This document shows, piece after piece, positions 1 through 13,220 of a stretch of 64,000 bases of DNA. Under the pieces are notes generated by a model, which saw nothing but the letters and a program-made list of their open reading frames with translations, made no database searches and was not told the DNA's origin. How positions within the stretch are numbered: position 1 is the stretch's first letter; every line of letters starts with the position of its first letter. This DNA comes from Malurus cyaneus samueli (lineage: Eukaryota; Chordata; Aves; Passeriformes; Maluridae): NCBI GenBank assembly GCA_009741485.1, contig CM019214.1, positions 9,208,543 to 9,272,542 on the forward strand, written 5' to 3'. A program made the translations under genes and the position numbers.

Positions 1-3000
1 CTGATTTATGGAGGTGTGTGGCACAGAGCTGTAAATCGGGGCACGCATCAGATAACGTCATGGGAGAGCAGAGCGCCTTTTATCAGAGCCGGGCCGCCAG
101 CACGGGGAGGGGTGGGAGCAGGGACAGCCCCGGGGCGTGAAGCTTGCTTTTCTTCCTCAGTCAAAGATAGTAAAAAAAAAACTGTCCCGCCTCGGTGGCT
201 GCGCAGAAAATTGTGCCTCAGCTCATCAGTGGAGGCAGTGGTCATGTCCCGGGACATTCCTGGTGTTTTGCTTTTCTGCTCCTCTCCAAGTGAAGAGGAG
301 AGCTGGCTTATGGACCTCGGGCAAGTCCTGGTGGCTCGGCACAAAAGAGGGAGCCAGGCAGGGTGTTCGGGTGGTGGGTAGGAGATTTATGTCTTTTACT
401 GTCCGTCTGCAAAGCAAAACAAAAATAGCTGAAACACCGGTTTTCTGCTTTATCGGCTCTGTGAATAAGCATATAAATTTCTATGACATTTCTGGAGGCT
501 TGCTGAAGGGGAAAAAAATTCATCCCTCAGGACCTGGCCAGCAGCAGTGGCAGCATATGGTCTGCTGAAATCAGTGGCTGAGCGCGTTTTGTGTGTGTTA
601 GCATTAAAAAGGTGACTTTCCGAGTAATTTCAGAAGCAAGGAGGGGTTTTCTCTTTTTTCCCTTTTTTTTTTTTCCTTCCTGTTTTTAATCCTGTCTAAG
701 CTGATGCAGCTGTCATAGCCAATAACTCTTGAATAAGGGAGCTGGCTTGCCTTTTCTCGATTGGAAAGCACGAAGGGTTGCTGGCTCCTGGCTGCCTTGT
801 GGAAGCAGGTCCGGCCTCCTCTTCTGAGAGGCACGGGGGAGAAAGGCAAAGTACCCGGCACAAGCAAAGAGAGGGTTCAGGGATGTTTTATTTTTCCCAG
901 CAGCTGTAGCTCCCTCTGAGGAGGACTCGGGGCCCTCTAAGTCCGTGGGAAAGCGGTTCGGTCTCCCGGCTGCAAAAGAATGGCGGGGGAGCGTCGTTTC
1001 AAAGAGGGAACCCATTGGGGGAAAAACAAATACAAATAAGCAACTGTTTATGGTAGATAAAGTGTGGCTTTTTCCCTTTCATCGTTGACTAAAACCTCAT
1101 GTTCTTTCCGGAGAGGGAGGCAGAGCCGTAATGCGCTGTCAGAAAGGCGCCTTTCAGCGAGGCAGCACCTCTGGATGTTTATCTCCTGCCATTGTGCTCC
1201 GGCGCTTTGAAATGTAAAGGGAAGACGCTGCTAATCACACTGTTGCTTAACGATCAACAGCCAGGCGAGATGTACTTTGTCACATTTCCTCTTTGGTCTC
1301 TCTTTTGCCGTAATGAAAACGGTGACATTCATTCAGGCTTGCACGCCAGCGCATGGCGGTGGGATTTTAATGAATCGTTCCTGCCCTTTCCCGGGGCTCC
1401 GACGGAGGGGCACAGCCGGGGCTGCCTTTGGAATATCCTGATTACCACCGGAGACAAAAATTCAGCCACAGGGAGAGCACATCTCGGGATCACATCTGGT
1501 TTGCTCCGGTTTGGATTGAATCTGTCCCGTGTTACGTTTGAGTCATACTGTTGAATTCAGAGAGGCTGCGAGATGTAAGCAACGGCTGAAAGGCAAAATT
1601 GTGATGTCGGATTCCTTATTAGGGAAAACAGAGAACTTTAGGGGTAATGAAAAAAAAAATAATAAAAAGTATGGATTAAAGGACATAAGTGCTTATCAGT
1701 GGAAAGAAATAAAACCCAATACACAAGACCCCTCTTCCTCCCATCCTGGTCTAGTCTTGTAAATAACAGAGCAGAAGGGAAGTAAGCATGGAATGCTGGA
1801 GCAATAGAGTATTGAAATGATGTGGCTGAGAGAGAGGGATATTTTCATTTTGAGACAAGAATTTCCCATGCTTCTATTTTCTTCCCTGGGAGATTAGCAC
1901 AGAGGTCTCCGCTTCCACTTTCCGCTGTATCCTGCTTGTGGGGAAAATGCAGCAAGTCAAAGTTGTACAAAGAGCATAAGAAGAGGGAGAGAAATCCAGC
2001 TCTTCTAATGCTGATTAAGAAGAGCAAACAAAGAAGAGAGCAGAAATGTGAACCCCCAGTTATTTCCCAGCAAAGGCTCCACTGAATCCTATTACAGGAA
2101 TATATCACAAGCAATAAGAAAATGCTCATCTTTTGCCTGCCCAGTGCCAAGCAGCATCAGCTGGCTGTGAGCGGGCTGGGATACAGAGCAGATAAAGCAA
2201 AGTAACTGAAGAAATGCTGTGTGTGTGTGAGGCACGGAAACACCACCCCACACTGATCCTATTGGCTTTCCCTGAGCCTTCCTTGCCCCGTTCTCGGTCT
2301 CCTCTGGGAGCAGCTCCCTGGTGCACGGACTAAGCGTGGTTAAGCGCTTCCTTGGAGCACAGTGAGGGGAAAGCAATGGCTCGTGCACAAGTCACAGTCC
2401 CTGGGCAGCCCAGGAGACACGATTGAGTGGCATCAGCCAGCTTTTCCTCTGGAGACAGTTTCTATCCCTGCCAAGAGCGTGGGATGCCCAGTGCAGACCT
2501 GCAGATGGCTCAGGGCTGCCAGTGAAGCTGTGGGCAGCTCAAGGAGTGATGCTTGCAGGGAGAGCAGCCCACCAGCTGCTGAGCTGATCCATGCGTGTCC
2601 CCATCAAAGGACATTCACCAACCCATCCACAGCAATATAAAACTGAGGGGTGAGCTCTCTTGGTGACAGCCAGGCTGCCTGTGTGAAGCTGACGTAAGGA
2701 CAAGGGGCTACATGGCGCTAAGCACTGCTTGCCTTCAGGGCCTCTTCCTACATGATAAACACTTATTTAGATAGTGCCCTGCAATGTGAGGTTGTACACG
2801 ACCCATAAATCCTGGTGCTAAATCGGTAAAATAAAAATCCGGTGCTGCGTCAGCTCGGCCTTTGAGAAGCCAAAGCTGATAAATAGGGTTTGATTGGCTC
2901 TTTCTACACCGATGCCCCAGAGCAACACCCTCTGCATGAGTGTGATATTGCTGCAAGCTGACAGTACAAAGGACAGACGCGTACCCGTGCCAGCCATTGA

Positions 3001-5344
3001 GCCGGCTGCCTGGATTAACCCTGATTTCCTTTCCTGACACTCCTTTCTTCTGCCGAGGAGGGAAGCCAGGCATAAGAGCAAGTCCCCTTGCCTGTCATGC
3101 TGAGGACGTGGTGCTGGCAGCGTAATTCAGCGTGCTAAGCCCGGTTCTCCCCTCCCTGGTCCCTGCTCTGCGGTGGTCTAACTCCATGAAAGCAGAGGAT
3201 TTACACCGTCTTATGCAAGTGCTGTGAGAAGGATCAGGCTGAGTCCTGACTCCCAGCTTCCCGGGAAAGGCACAGAACAGCTGCCTTTCCGCTCCCTTTG
3301 CATCCCTTGGGCTCTTTGTATGGATAAGCATTTCCTGAGATGTGGGTGAAGGGAGGGAGACATCTCACACTCACCTTTTAAGGTTTAGCCTAAACGCCTG
3401 TGGGAGGAGTGGCACCGTGTCCAACAGCAGAGCAGCCAGCTCACACCACCCTGGCCACCCCCAGCACCTCTGCTGGCAGGACAAACCAACAATAAATACA
3501 AATCTTATCTGTCTAATAAGATGAGTTCCCCGTGCAGCAGGAAGGAGCCCCTCCATCGAGATGGAATCTGCGCCAACCCAGGTGACACCGTGAATTCGGC
3601 GGCAGCACAGGCTCATCATGGAAGGGAAAAGCAAGAGACAACCACGCTTTCCCCACTGGTGTGTCCCCAGGCCAGCCTGGCTTGTGGCAGTGCCAGGAGT
3701 GGTACCTGCCCAGAAGGAGCCTCAGCCCTCAGAGGATGTTCTGCTCCTCCCTGCCGTCTGTGTGCTCGCTTGTGGCCAAGCTGACGAGACGCCAGGAATG
3801 CAGTGCCAAAACACAAAGCCACTACACTGCTTTTCGGCTGATCCCCACCCGGCCCAGGGCTTGCAAGGAATCAGCCCTGGGAGGGAGGCCAGCTGCCCAG
3901 AGCTGCCCAGGAGTGTAGGGAAAGATGCTGGCTGCTGGAAGGTGGCACCTCCAAGCCCTTCATTGCCCTGGGCATCCCCACAGGCAGGCAGACCTGTGTG
4001 TGCTACATCCCTCAGCTGGCTGGCTGGGGAATGCTTCCCACCATCTCCAGCTGGCTCGAGAACACGGCTGCATCCTGCTGGGGGATGACCTGTGTCATGT
4101 CTTCATCAGCACTAAATGAAAGAGATGTGACTTTTCCTGGGCATGAATTCATTGGAAATGTTGTGTAGGTCAGAAACAGACACTCCCAAAAGTCGCTTGT
4201 TCTCCAGGTGCTGGTGTCCCAAAACACATCAAGTCCAGATCGATGAGGGTTAAACCCACTGCAGACAGGAGAGGGGGTGGGAAATGACACACAACCATTC
4301 CCACTGATTGTGGAAGCACAGTGCAGAGCTACAGCACAGGCCAGGATCTGCATTTCAGCATGTACTGCTTGGAAGCAAAGATTAAAGCCGCAGGAACATT
4401 TTGATTTTTCACTAATTCACCACCCAAAAGAAAAAAACTGAAGGTGAGGGAAAGGAAGGATATGTCCTTCAGGCTTAGCTCAGCAAGCAGAGCTTTTACT
4501 CAGCTCCTTCAGGGGGAAGGAGATACAAGCAAGTTTGGAAGCAAGACAAGATTTAAAATAAAGAGGCAGAATGTTTGTAATCACAAAATGTTTTGATTTT
4601 TTAAAACTGTCTCCCCTTGGCTGACCGTTGGTTAAAGTCAGCACAAGCAAGTAAACTTCTGTCTGCAAAAATCGCAGCCAGCGCTAAGATGCTGCATAAT
4701 AGATTGGAGCTGAGCAGGTGTGGGACCAAATGTCTCTGCTAAATGAGAGAGATGTGCAGGGGATACTCTGGTTAGAGCATCTGCCAGTAAAGAGGCCTTT
4801 CTTGCTATTTGTCCATCTAAGATCATATTATAAAAAAAAAACCTGTATAGATTACCCTCGAATCAGTAATTTTCTCTATGCCTATATGCCTATTTTTTTA
4901 ATGAAGAAAATGGCCTGCATCTCAAATCCAAACTTTTCAGACTGCTCAGTTAGAGCAGAATAGTGGAGCCTCTGGATAAATTTTCTCCCTTATTGCTGAA
5001 ATTTCAGCTGAGAAAGAAAGCGTCTTGTGCTCCTTTCTCGCACATCTAAATTCTGAAGCATCAGCTGTTTTGAGGGGGAGGGATAATAACTCCCTGTTTT
5101 TAACATCCAACTCAATACGGTTGTGAAAGGGATTATACAGCACCTCGTCCACCCACAGCAAGGGATTGAATGCGATGACCGGGGAGGGCACCTCCGCTCT
5201 CATGTTTAATTCAGGCGATGTTTCCCGTCTCAAAGGCAGGGAAAGTGAGCGAGGCATTTATTTAGGTTGGAACAGGAGGTCACATTTGAGTTTGAGTTAT
5301 CTCGACTCAGCCACCTGCAGTGTTATCCTGGTCATCGCTGGGGA
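1..5344. other. Non-coding DNA, no gene recognised
   Basis: I see no recognisable gene, RNA gene or intact mobile element here. Reading frames are at most about 156 codons, overlap one another in several frames and show no domain, signal peptide or repeat logic, so I treat them as chance. Short T or A tracts (for example near 661-675 and 4829-4838) are the only simple-sequence features. Regulatory elements cannot be excluded without cross-species alignment. Confidence 0.6.
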
Positions 5345-5438
5345 AGAGCTTGGGATCAAGGCCAGGTTGGATGGCACTCGGAACAATCTGGTCTAGGGAA
5401 AGGTGTCCCAGTCATCCATTCCATGACTGTATGATTCC
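5345..5438 (+). mobile_element. CR1 LINE 3'-end fragment
   Basis: The stretch has the conserved order of the avian CR1 3' end: a segment reading AAGGCCAGGTTGGATGGC, then GGTCTAGGGAAAGGTGTCCC, then a tail ending in TGTATGATTCC, a decayed form of the short ATTCTATG-type repeats that terminate CR1. Only the last hundred or so bases are present, which is the usual 5'-truncated form of CR1. Several small deletions relative to the family indicate an old copy with no coding capacity. Orientation is plus. This is one of the clearest clues that the genome is avian. Confidence 0.75.
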
Positions 5439-5499
5439 ACAAACAATGCTCTTGGTGTTTCTTCCTGCCCTCAAACCCTGAACCCAAACAGTCTGTCGC

Positions 5500-5570
5500 A
5501 CTGTCCCCATTTTACAGAAGGCAAGAACAAAGAATTGGGACAAGAGCCTGTCTTAGGTTAAATAGAAGGT
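5500..5570 (-). repeat. MIR-like ancient SINE fragment
   Basis: The run CCCCATTTTACAGAAGG, followed by A-rich and then CTTAGGTTAA-like sequence, resembles the reverse complement of the MIR/tRNA-SINE core and 3' region (CCCCATTTTACAGATGAGG and following). It lies between a CR1 3' end and an LTR remnant, so this is a repeat-rich patch. The match is short and diverged, and I rely on recognition of the family pattern only. Confidence 0.35.
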
Positions 5571-5649
5571 GTAATCAAAACACTCTGAATTCTATCACCA
5601 TCTCCATAAACTGTTAAACAAGGTGGGAAAGTGCTCTTTTTCCTTAGCA

Positions 5650-6145
5650 TGACTCAGCCCTGATAACACCCTGATAAACTTTCTCTGCTAATGGACCATT
5701 GAGCACTCTGGGAATGGCATTATCCCACTGTGAGATGCCCTGCCCAGAGAGGAGGAACTGGACATCCCTACTGACATAGAAGCTGAAACTCTGGAACATT
5801 GGGACACTTCTTCCACTAGATTCCCAGAGGAGAGGAGCTCGAGAACTGCTACTGGACTTACAGAGACCGTCTTCAAGATCACCAACAAGACCACATCCAT
5901 CACTCCAACGGGTCTGCAGCCACCATTGAACATTGAACATCACCATTTCGATGAGAGCACATCCATCACTCCAACGGGTCTGCAGCCACCATTGAACATT
6001 GAACTTCACCGCTTCGACAAGAGCACATCCTGCAGCCACCACCCTCCACAACAGGGTGGCAGATTGTATTCTGACTCTGTCAGTTTAAGCTGTTATTTCT
6101 GTATTATTGCCTTTTAAAAAGGTTTTCCAATTAAATTGTAGTTCA
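5650..6145 (+). mobile_element. Degraded ERVL-type LTR remnant
   Basis: The 3' half contains AGGGTGGCAGATTGTATTCTG followed by ACTCTGTCAG and a T-rich, ATTAAA-containing segment (about 6050-6145). This is the order seen near the polyadenylation end of common avian ERVL-type LTRs. Clear TG/CA termini and target duplications are not visible, so this is a decayed or truncated copy. It carries no retroviral gene. A 66-bp direct duplication sits inside it (separate entry). The reading frames across the region follow the duplication rather than any protein family. Family assignment is from pattern recognition and is tentative. Confidence 0.5.
5892..6040 (+). repeat. 66-bp internal tandem duplication
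   Basis: A segment beginning CACATCCATCACTCCAACGG at 5892 recurs at 5958, an offset of exactly 66 bases, with near identity through the ATTGAACATTGAAC part. A third, shortened copy starts near 6024 (CACATCCTGCAGCCACC). The period is a multiple of three, but nothing suggests translation. It looks like an internal expansion of the surrounding LTR remnant. Confidence 0.85.
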
Positions 6146-9100
6146 GACGTAGATCCTCTCACAATGTATTTGCATGGGGGTAATTACCTCTCAGGTTTGT
6201 TTCTCAAACTAGCACAAAGCCCTTGTCAAAAGCAACCAGCATGGTGAGAGCAGGACAAGGGTGCAAACAGCCTTCTGCTTCCTAATCGTGATCTGTTCTG
6301 GAGATGGTGGGTGGGATCATGTGTGTGACCACACCTGGCTGCCTGTGCTTCTAGTGCCTCTAGTCTGACTCAGTGTATAAAGGGCACTGAGTGAAGAAAT
6401 GAGTCCCAGGTGCTGGTGGGACCTGGCAGGCTCAGAGGTTTCTCTACCAGCACAACACAGGCTGGGGTGGAGGCAGGGGCCTGGTGTCCTAATACAGGAC
6501 ATGGGGAGGAAGGTGTGTGAAGGGCTGGCAGGGTGGTGGGAAGAGGGGAAGAGACAGGTGGTCACAGGGGGAAATGAAAGAAAGATGAAAAGGATCAAGA
6601 AACGGCATAAGGGAAGGAGAGAAGATTTCTTGGGGACATGCAGTACAAAGGCAAATAATGGTGGTAATGGTGATGGTGGTGAGCACAAAGAAAACAAAAA
6701 GGAGCGAAAAGCAATGGGAGAAAATGAGAATAACGCTGGAAAAAGAGAAGCAGAGGAGAAGGTAACCATCCTGCCAGCCTCCGTGATGGCTGTTATTTGC
6801 AGATAGGAAATGCTGCCCGCAGAAAAGCTGATTGAGGCTGATTGAGGGAAAGAATGAGCCACATGTGACAGATGTTAGTCACTTCGCGTAATGCCCTGCT
6901 GGAAGGCACTTGGATTCTGCAGGGATGACAGCACTCGAAGAAGCTGCATGGAGCACAGCAGCCCCGGAGCAGACGGGAAGGAAGATGAATGGCAGGAGAG
7001 CTTGAATCCCCTGATCTCAAAAAGGGAAGAAGAGAAGAGAGAGATGAGCGGCAGCCTCTGCCTTCTACGTGTTTCCTGCCTCCCTCCATGCTCGATTGCT
7101 GCCCCATCCAAAACCAGGCAAAGGTTTGGAGTAGAGGGGAACCCACACTCCTTCCCTCAGGAACAGGGCTGCCCCTGTGCCCCTCAGAGCAGCTATCAGC
7201 TAAAACAATGTCTCAAGAAAATAATTTACCCAGGTAGTTTGGAAAGCACTCTCCGGGCAAGAAAATGAGCCAAAATGATAGCTTAATTTACCTTCATGTC
7301 TGACAGAGGTTAGTTTTCCTTATTTTCAATTTTTTTTTTTTTTTAAATCACTATGCAGCAAATGGCATGAGGGGTTTTTGTGCATAAGGCCCTCGTGGTT
7401 TGCAAGTCTTTTCTTTCACTCGTTTGCCTCACCTTTAAAAATGCAAGAGAAAAGCAAAACTTCTCGGGGACTACTTTACCTTAAGCATTTGCAGGGAAGC
7501 AGCTGCCGTATTAGATCATATTCAAATGGAGCCCCAAAGAGGTCGGGAGCAGCGCATTAGCTGAACTGTTTATCTGCAGCCAGCCAAGGGGGGATGGTGC
7601 TGCTCAAATCAATTTTCTATGCTCCGACTGGCCCGTCTTCTTGACACTTAGATGTCACTGTACCACTGGTGATAAAAAGGCCTGCCAAAAAAGGATGGAT
7701 TTGGATTCACGCAGGGTCCTACAGAGCCAAATGAGAATTGACAATATTAGTCTTTAGGACAATTTTACAGATAAAATTAACCAGAAGAATAAATTTTCAA
7801 CAGTTCGCTTAATCTAATCTGGTTTCTATTGCATTGAATCTTGCTCTCATCCACTGTCGCCATCTTAATACTTGCAAGCAATGTTGGCTTTTTTTTTTCT
7901 TTTTTTTGTTTCATGGAATAAAGATCAGGCACGTAAACCGGGATACACATTGCCACGAATGCCAGTCAAAAACTAACCCACATCTGGTTTCTGTAAAAAG
8001 AAGGAGGAAGTCTCTCACATAGTTTAAAAGCAAGGAGAAAAAGTATCTGCATGTTAAATTTGGGCCTGAGGTACAGTCGTTGATACGATCTGAACCTTAA
8101 CTTTCCCTAAGTTCATCTGGCTTTGGTCTTAATTCTATTATTTGGATAACTAAAGAGCAAAGGCTGAATCTCAGCTCCAGATCTGGTTTTGAATTAAAAA
8201 TAGCCGACAGAAAGTTCAAGACTATCCATATTCTATCTTACCTCTGTCATAAACTATGTGGGCCCTTGTACATCTGTGACTATCGTTCATGCTACTCGAA
8301 ATCAGAAACTCTCTGCGTTAACAATAATACATAACACATGTGTAACACTTTCCATCCTTCAGCACTGCACAATGACCAAGTGTCACAATGAGCCTCTGGA
8401 ATGTTCTCCCCGTGGCAGAGACGGTGACATTTCATCCAGAGGTTGACTGTGTTGGTCAAGAACCCCCAGACTTTGCTGTAGCAGAGGCTGGGGCTGTGTG
8501 GCAGAGCCAGGGCAGGTGGGGATGGCTTCCCTGAATGCTGCATTACACATCAAAGCCCTTGCATGCTTTTCTTTTTCATATTTCTACAGAAGTTTTCCAC
8601 ATAGCTGGCTGAATATTTAGGGAAGTATTTCAAGAACTGATTCAGCTGGCTCTCTGAATGGAGCTGGAAGAAAATTCTTCGGGTTTGGCTATGCTAAAAC
8701 TATTCTGCCAGCACCTCCCTTGAGCATTTTCAGGGCTTCAATCAGGGATCTCAGCATTTGCCAGGGAAAAAGGATTCATTATTTGCTGACCATGTGCAAA
8801 TTTACCCCAATGGGGGTCTGCTCTAACCCTCTGAAGGACAGCTTTCAATCCTGTGTCAGCACAGCCCTGGGCAAGTGGCACCGGTCCAAGGCTGCTCTTG
8901 GCCCCAGCGCAGTGGCAGCAGAGCCAGATTTTCCCTGTACTTGCTCCTCTGGGCTCTCAGAGGCAGAAAAGGAGCTGGATGCTGGAGATGTAAACATCAA
9001 CAGGATGACACGGGTTTTCAGTGCTCATCCTGGCACTGCCTGGGTAGGAATAGGAAATGCCTGGCATTAGCAGAGAGGAGAGGGAAAGGAAGCCCCAGGC

Positions 9101-12100
9101 TGGGATGGTTGAAGGAGGGCATTAGCACAGGGAGCACATGAGGATGTACACCCCACCAGCCACCCCAGGGGACAGAGGTCAGTTACCACCTGTTAGGAGG
9201 CCACAGTCACCTCTTGACCCTGATAACGTGCATATCTCTGGTGATTGCTGAAGGGTGGTTTGCTGCAGCTATCAGCCACACCATCAGCTCCGCTGGTGGA
9301 GATCGCTGCCAAAAGCTCAGCGGGGCCAAAGCACCGTTTATAGGTTGGCAGCTTTTCTTCTGCTTGTATCTTCGCTTGCAGAGGGGTTTCTCCATTTTGC
9401 TTTTCAAAAGCTGCTGGCAGCACAACTGGAAAAAGAAGCAACTTGGACCGAGTTGAGGATGCAAAAGGAAGTGCTGTCATCAAATGACCTCTGCTGCTGC
9501 GTTTGGTGCCTCAGGGCACAAAAACCAGACAAGCAGCCAGGCACTGAGGTGAAGCATGGGGCACAGGACCACGTTCCACATTCACTTTTTGGTGAATTTT
9601 ACCTCTGCTTCTTGCCTCTGACCCACAGCAGATGACAAACACTGCAGCAGCCTGGGCTCCTCCTGCTGCCCCTCTATCTCCAGTGCCTCCCCAGCAAACC
9701 TTAAGCCTTTAAGCTGTACCTCATGCTGTGCCATAAATTTTCATACCATAAAAGTCAGCTCCGGTGTGCTGCAGCACAGCCCTCCTGTTACTTCAGATGC
9801 TTTAAACTGGGAAAAAAGTGTGCAAGGGGTCACAGTCGTGTTTTAGGACCACAGGGCCTTTGGGCCCAGGGAAGACCCAAGGCTGTGTTATTTATGCACA
9901 GCCACTCTGCTTTACAGGAAATACCAACACACAAACTATTTAGTGTCCCTTGTCTTGGGGACATGAATCAACCCCCGCACTCTTTTATTTAGCAATACTC
10001 ATGTACGCTTCATTTCTGGATTACAATACTGGGAAAGCAGGAAAGGCAGCCAGACCTCCTCAGCTTCTCAGCCCCCGTGGCTGGGGGCTGGACTGAGTTC
10101 ATGTCCCTCCTCAGCACCATGCAGAGAGGCAGCAGGCAGGGAAACTGAGGGAGATCAAGCACTGCTATCTGATTTCCCTTTATAGAGCCAGCAGTCAAAC
10201 CACAGGCACTTCCAAAAAGTACAAGCTTGACTTTCGGTCCAGAACTGGACATGTGTTCACTTCTGCACTTGAAAAAAAAATGCTGCTGTTAAGGGAAAAA
10301 AAACTTTAAAAGCCACTGTCAAACAGCTGTCATCCCCTGGTGCTCAAATGGATGGTGCTAGAGGAGACATGAGAGTTTGTGCAGAGAATTAGGCTGCTGC
10401 TAATTAATGAGGATTGCTGCATCCTTCAGTGCCCAAAGCGGCCATTGGTAGTGAGGATGACAGAAGGAGGTCTCACAGTCGTGGGATTAAGGCAAAAGGC
10501 TCGACACACTGTTTTGTATCCTCCACCACCACAGAGCTCAGACTGGATGTTAGGAAAGTGTTTTAATCCCAGATTTGTAGAGGTCATCAGGACCTGGATG
10601 AGGAAGTCCTGGTTTGTAGAGCACCAAGGCTGCGAGATGAGGAGTTAAATTTTCATTTCTGCTGTGGCAGAAAGCAGGGGAGCTGTAATCTGGACATGCA
10701 AAGTGTGAAACACAAAGGAAGAAGCAAAACCAGCCGCCTGAAAATAGAGACAAAATTTTCCAGTTTTGTCTCCTTTCTCTCCCCTGCACTCAGCACTTTG
10801 CGAAGAGAGGCAATAATCCCCGTGGGGGTCAGCCTCTGGCTGCCAGTGAAATGTTTGGGAGCTAATTAGGTGAGCAGCCCCTCTTTCCTCAGGGACAAAG
10901 ATGCTGAGCAGCTGCCCCCCAAGTGACCATTCCCACTGAACACAGTGGGACAGAGGCATGACCAGGAATCAAACCAGGAAGCAGGGAGGGCTGAAAGCAA
11001 GACAGGACCCACAGGATAGCAGCAGGAAAAGGAAGGAAACACCTTTTTCAGTGGATGGAAAGGACTGCAGCAAGCGGGCAGGACAGGATCGCACTCACTG
11101 CCAGCTCCAGTCAAGCTGACTTCCCTGCCTCTGCTCTGCCAAGGAGCAGCACAGCACTGAGCTCTGGACTGTTCAGGTGAGACCTGGCAGGAGCAGTCAG
11201 AGGCTTCCTGGGCTGGCAATTCTCTGGGTACCACTGTTTTTGGGGGAGGGCTCAGCTGGCAGCCAGCATTTCCCTTCTCCTTATTGTGCTTTCCACCTTC
11301 ATCTCCCAGGACAATTCCCACCCTGGCCACCACAGAGCCAGAGCCAGGACAGACAAAAATTGAGCCAGAGAGCTTGATCTTCCTCTAGCAGCTCAGTGTC
11401 TATGCCTCTCAGCTTGGGAATAGAAAGCATCCCAGGCATCCCAGGTGCTGGATCACTCTCTTGTTTTGGTTGCCAGCTTCCCAGCACGGCTTTCCAAAGG
11501 CATCTGCACATCCAAGGTGCCAACGGGCAGCGTCTGCACTGGTCTGAGTTTGGAATAAACTGCAAGAGAAATGTATTCAGGCTGGAATAGGTCCCCTACG
11601 CTTTGACAAGGCCAGCTTGGGTCTCAGTCTCTCTTGTTTTGCTCTCCTGCAGCCCACGTTAATGCTCAGGTAAAGTCAGAGCCTGCCCTCAGAGAAATCT
11701 CTGTGTGGCTTGTTGATTTGAAAGACATCAGCATTTCCTCAGGGACAGGAGGGAAAGAGCTGCCACCCAGCTGTACCTTTATTAGTGCAATTTTCTGTTC
11801 TCTCCCTCCTGAAAGAGATTTTCTGTCTGCCAGAATAACCCCAAAGTGCTTATATTTAGCAGTCCTGACAGGAGTTAATCAGAGCTCATGCCCCCACACT
11901 TTGCCCCATTTTCTGGTTTCCAGCCAGACTCCAGGCTCAAATCAGTGCGTGACAGTGGATGAGGAATCAGTGCTGCAGTGGGGAGAGGAGGGGGACAGGC
12001 TTTGTGCCCAGAAAACAGACCACGGGGAGAAAAAGGACATGAGGAAATGCACAAAAAGAAATCAAAGTGCCACATCTGGTATCTGAGGTAAAACCCAGTA

Positions 12101-13199
12101 TTTTCATGAGAAAGAAGACATTTCTGGTGAAAGATATTCAGGCTGAAAACCAACTGTTCAACAACATCAAGGCTGGCCAACTGATTCCCAGCAATCCTAA
12201 CCCAATGCTGGGGCTCTTTAGTGAAATTTCAGGAAATTTCCATCCCGGTTTCATGACATCACACAGACCTGGCAGCTCAGGCTACACTTTGCTCTTCTCA
12301 GACCTGGCTGCATGGATCCCTCCACAGGGCAAGCTCATGAAGAAACCACAGCCATTGCACCCCTGAGAGTGCCTAAGCTTTTGATTTAAAACAGGGAAGC
12401 CTGTATTGTGATAGATACTCTTGGGGGGCTCAAATTCTTGCCAGGGTTATCAACAAGGAGGGCTTGTTAAGTCAAAGGAGTTCTTTGCCTCACTTCATGA
12501 AAGATGTGGTGTTAAATAAGGCACACTGTGTTGCCAGCATCCAATATTAATGGCATAGATGTGGCATATTTAAAGAAAATAAAATTAAGCAGACCTCTCT
12601 TTCTTCTGTAGTCTTAATCATATGGATGCTCTTAAAAGCCTAGATAGAAGCTGGAGAGTGGGGCAATCTGTAAAGGAAAAATCTTCAGGCAAGGCAGTGG
12701 AATGACTGTTAGAAATCTTGCTACAGGTTAAAAAAAAAATATGACAAAATAACAGGATGACCACAGAAGGAGGGAAAAAGCAGAAAAGAGGAATGGTGCA
12801 GTGAAGGGAAATGATGACCAGTCAATGTTGCAAGGCTGGAAGTTGGTCTGGAGACACTGTAGTCCCAGCCTGATCTATGCTGGGTTTTTGAAAGAGCATC
12901 ACCAGTTAATGGTTCACTTTCGAAGCCCGGCTTGACCCACTACTGTCATCAGGGATGGCAGAATTACAATCAAAACCTAGATCCCATTCCCAATTTTGGA
13001 GGTGTTCGGATGTGAGAGTTTTATTTAAAGGCTCCCTTTTAATGAAAAAGTGGGCAAACTGTGATCAAGGGAAGGAATTGTCTCTGTTTTCATGATTCAC
13101 ATCTCCTGGCACCCACAAGATATGCATTTCCATGCTCTGATCTGCGCTGCTGTGAAGGACACAGCTGAGAACAGAGCAGGGAGCTGCCGACTAAACGGC
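6146..13199. other. Non-coding DNA, no gene recognised
   Basis: The interval holds many short, overlapping reading frames without recognisable domains. T-rich tracts occur near 7330-7344 and 7892-7908. A weak CR1-like phrase near 10540-10570 was considered and not called. AT-rich stretches (about 12380-12600, 13990 onward) alternate with moderate-GC stretches. No RNA gene or splice-bounded exon could be supported. Confidence 0.6.
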
Positions 13200-13220
13200 G
13201 AAAGAAAGAAAGAAAGAAAG
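13200..13220 (+). repeat. (GAAA)n microsatellite
   Basis: Five tandem GAAA units (GAAAGAAAGAAAGAAAGAAA plus one G) lie just after an AACGGC. The tract is short, so it is probably modestly variable. Confidence 0.9.

Noticed and set aside
10540..10640. Phrase resembling CR1 (CAGACTGGATGTTAGGAAAG)
   Set aside because: Only one short phrase matches; the following sequence does not continue in CR1 order, so it could be chance or too decayed to call.
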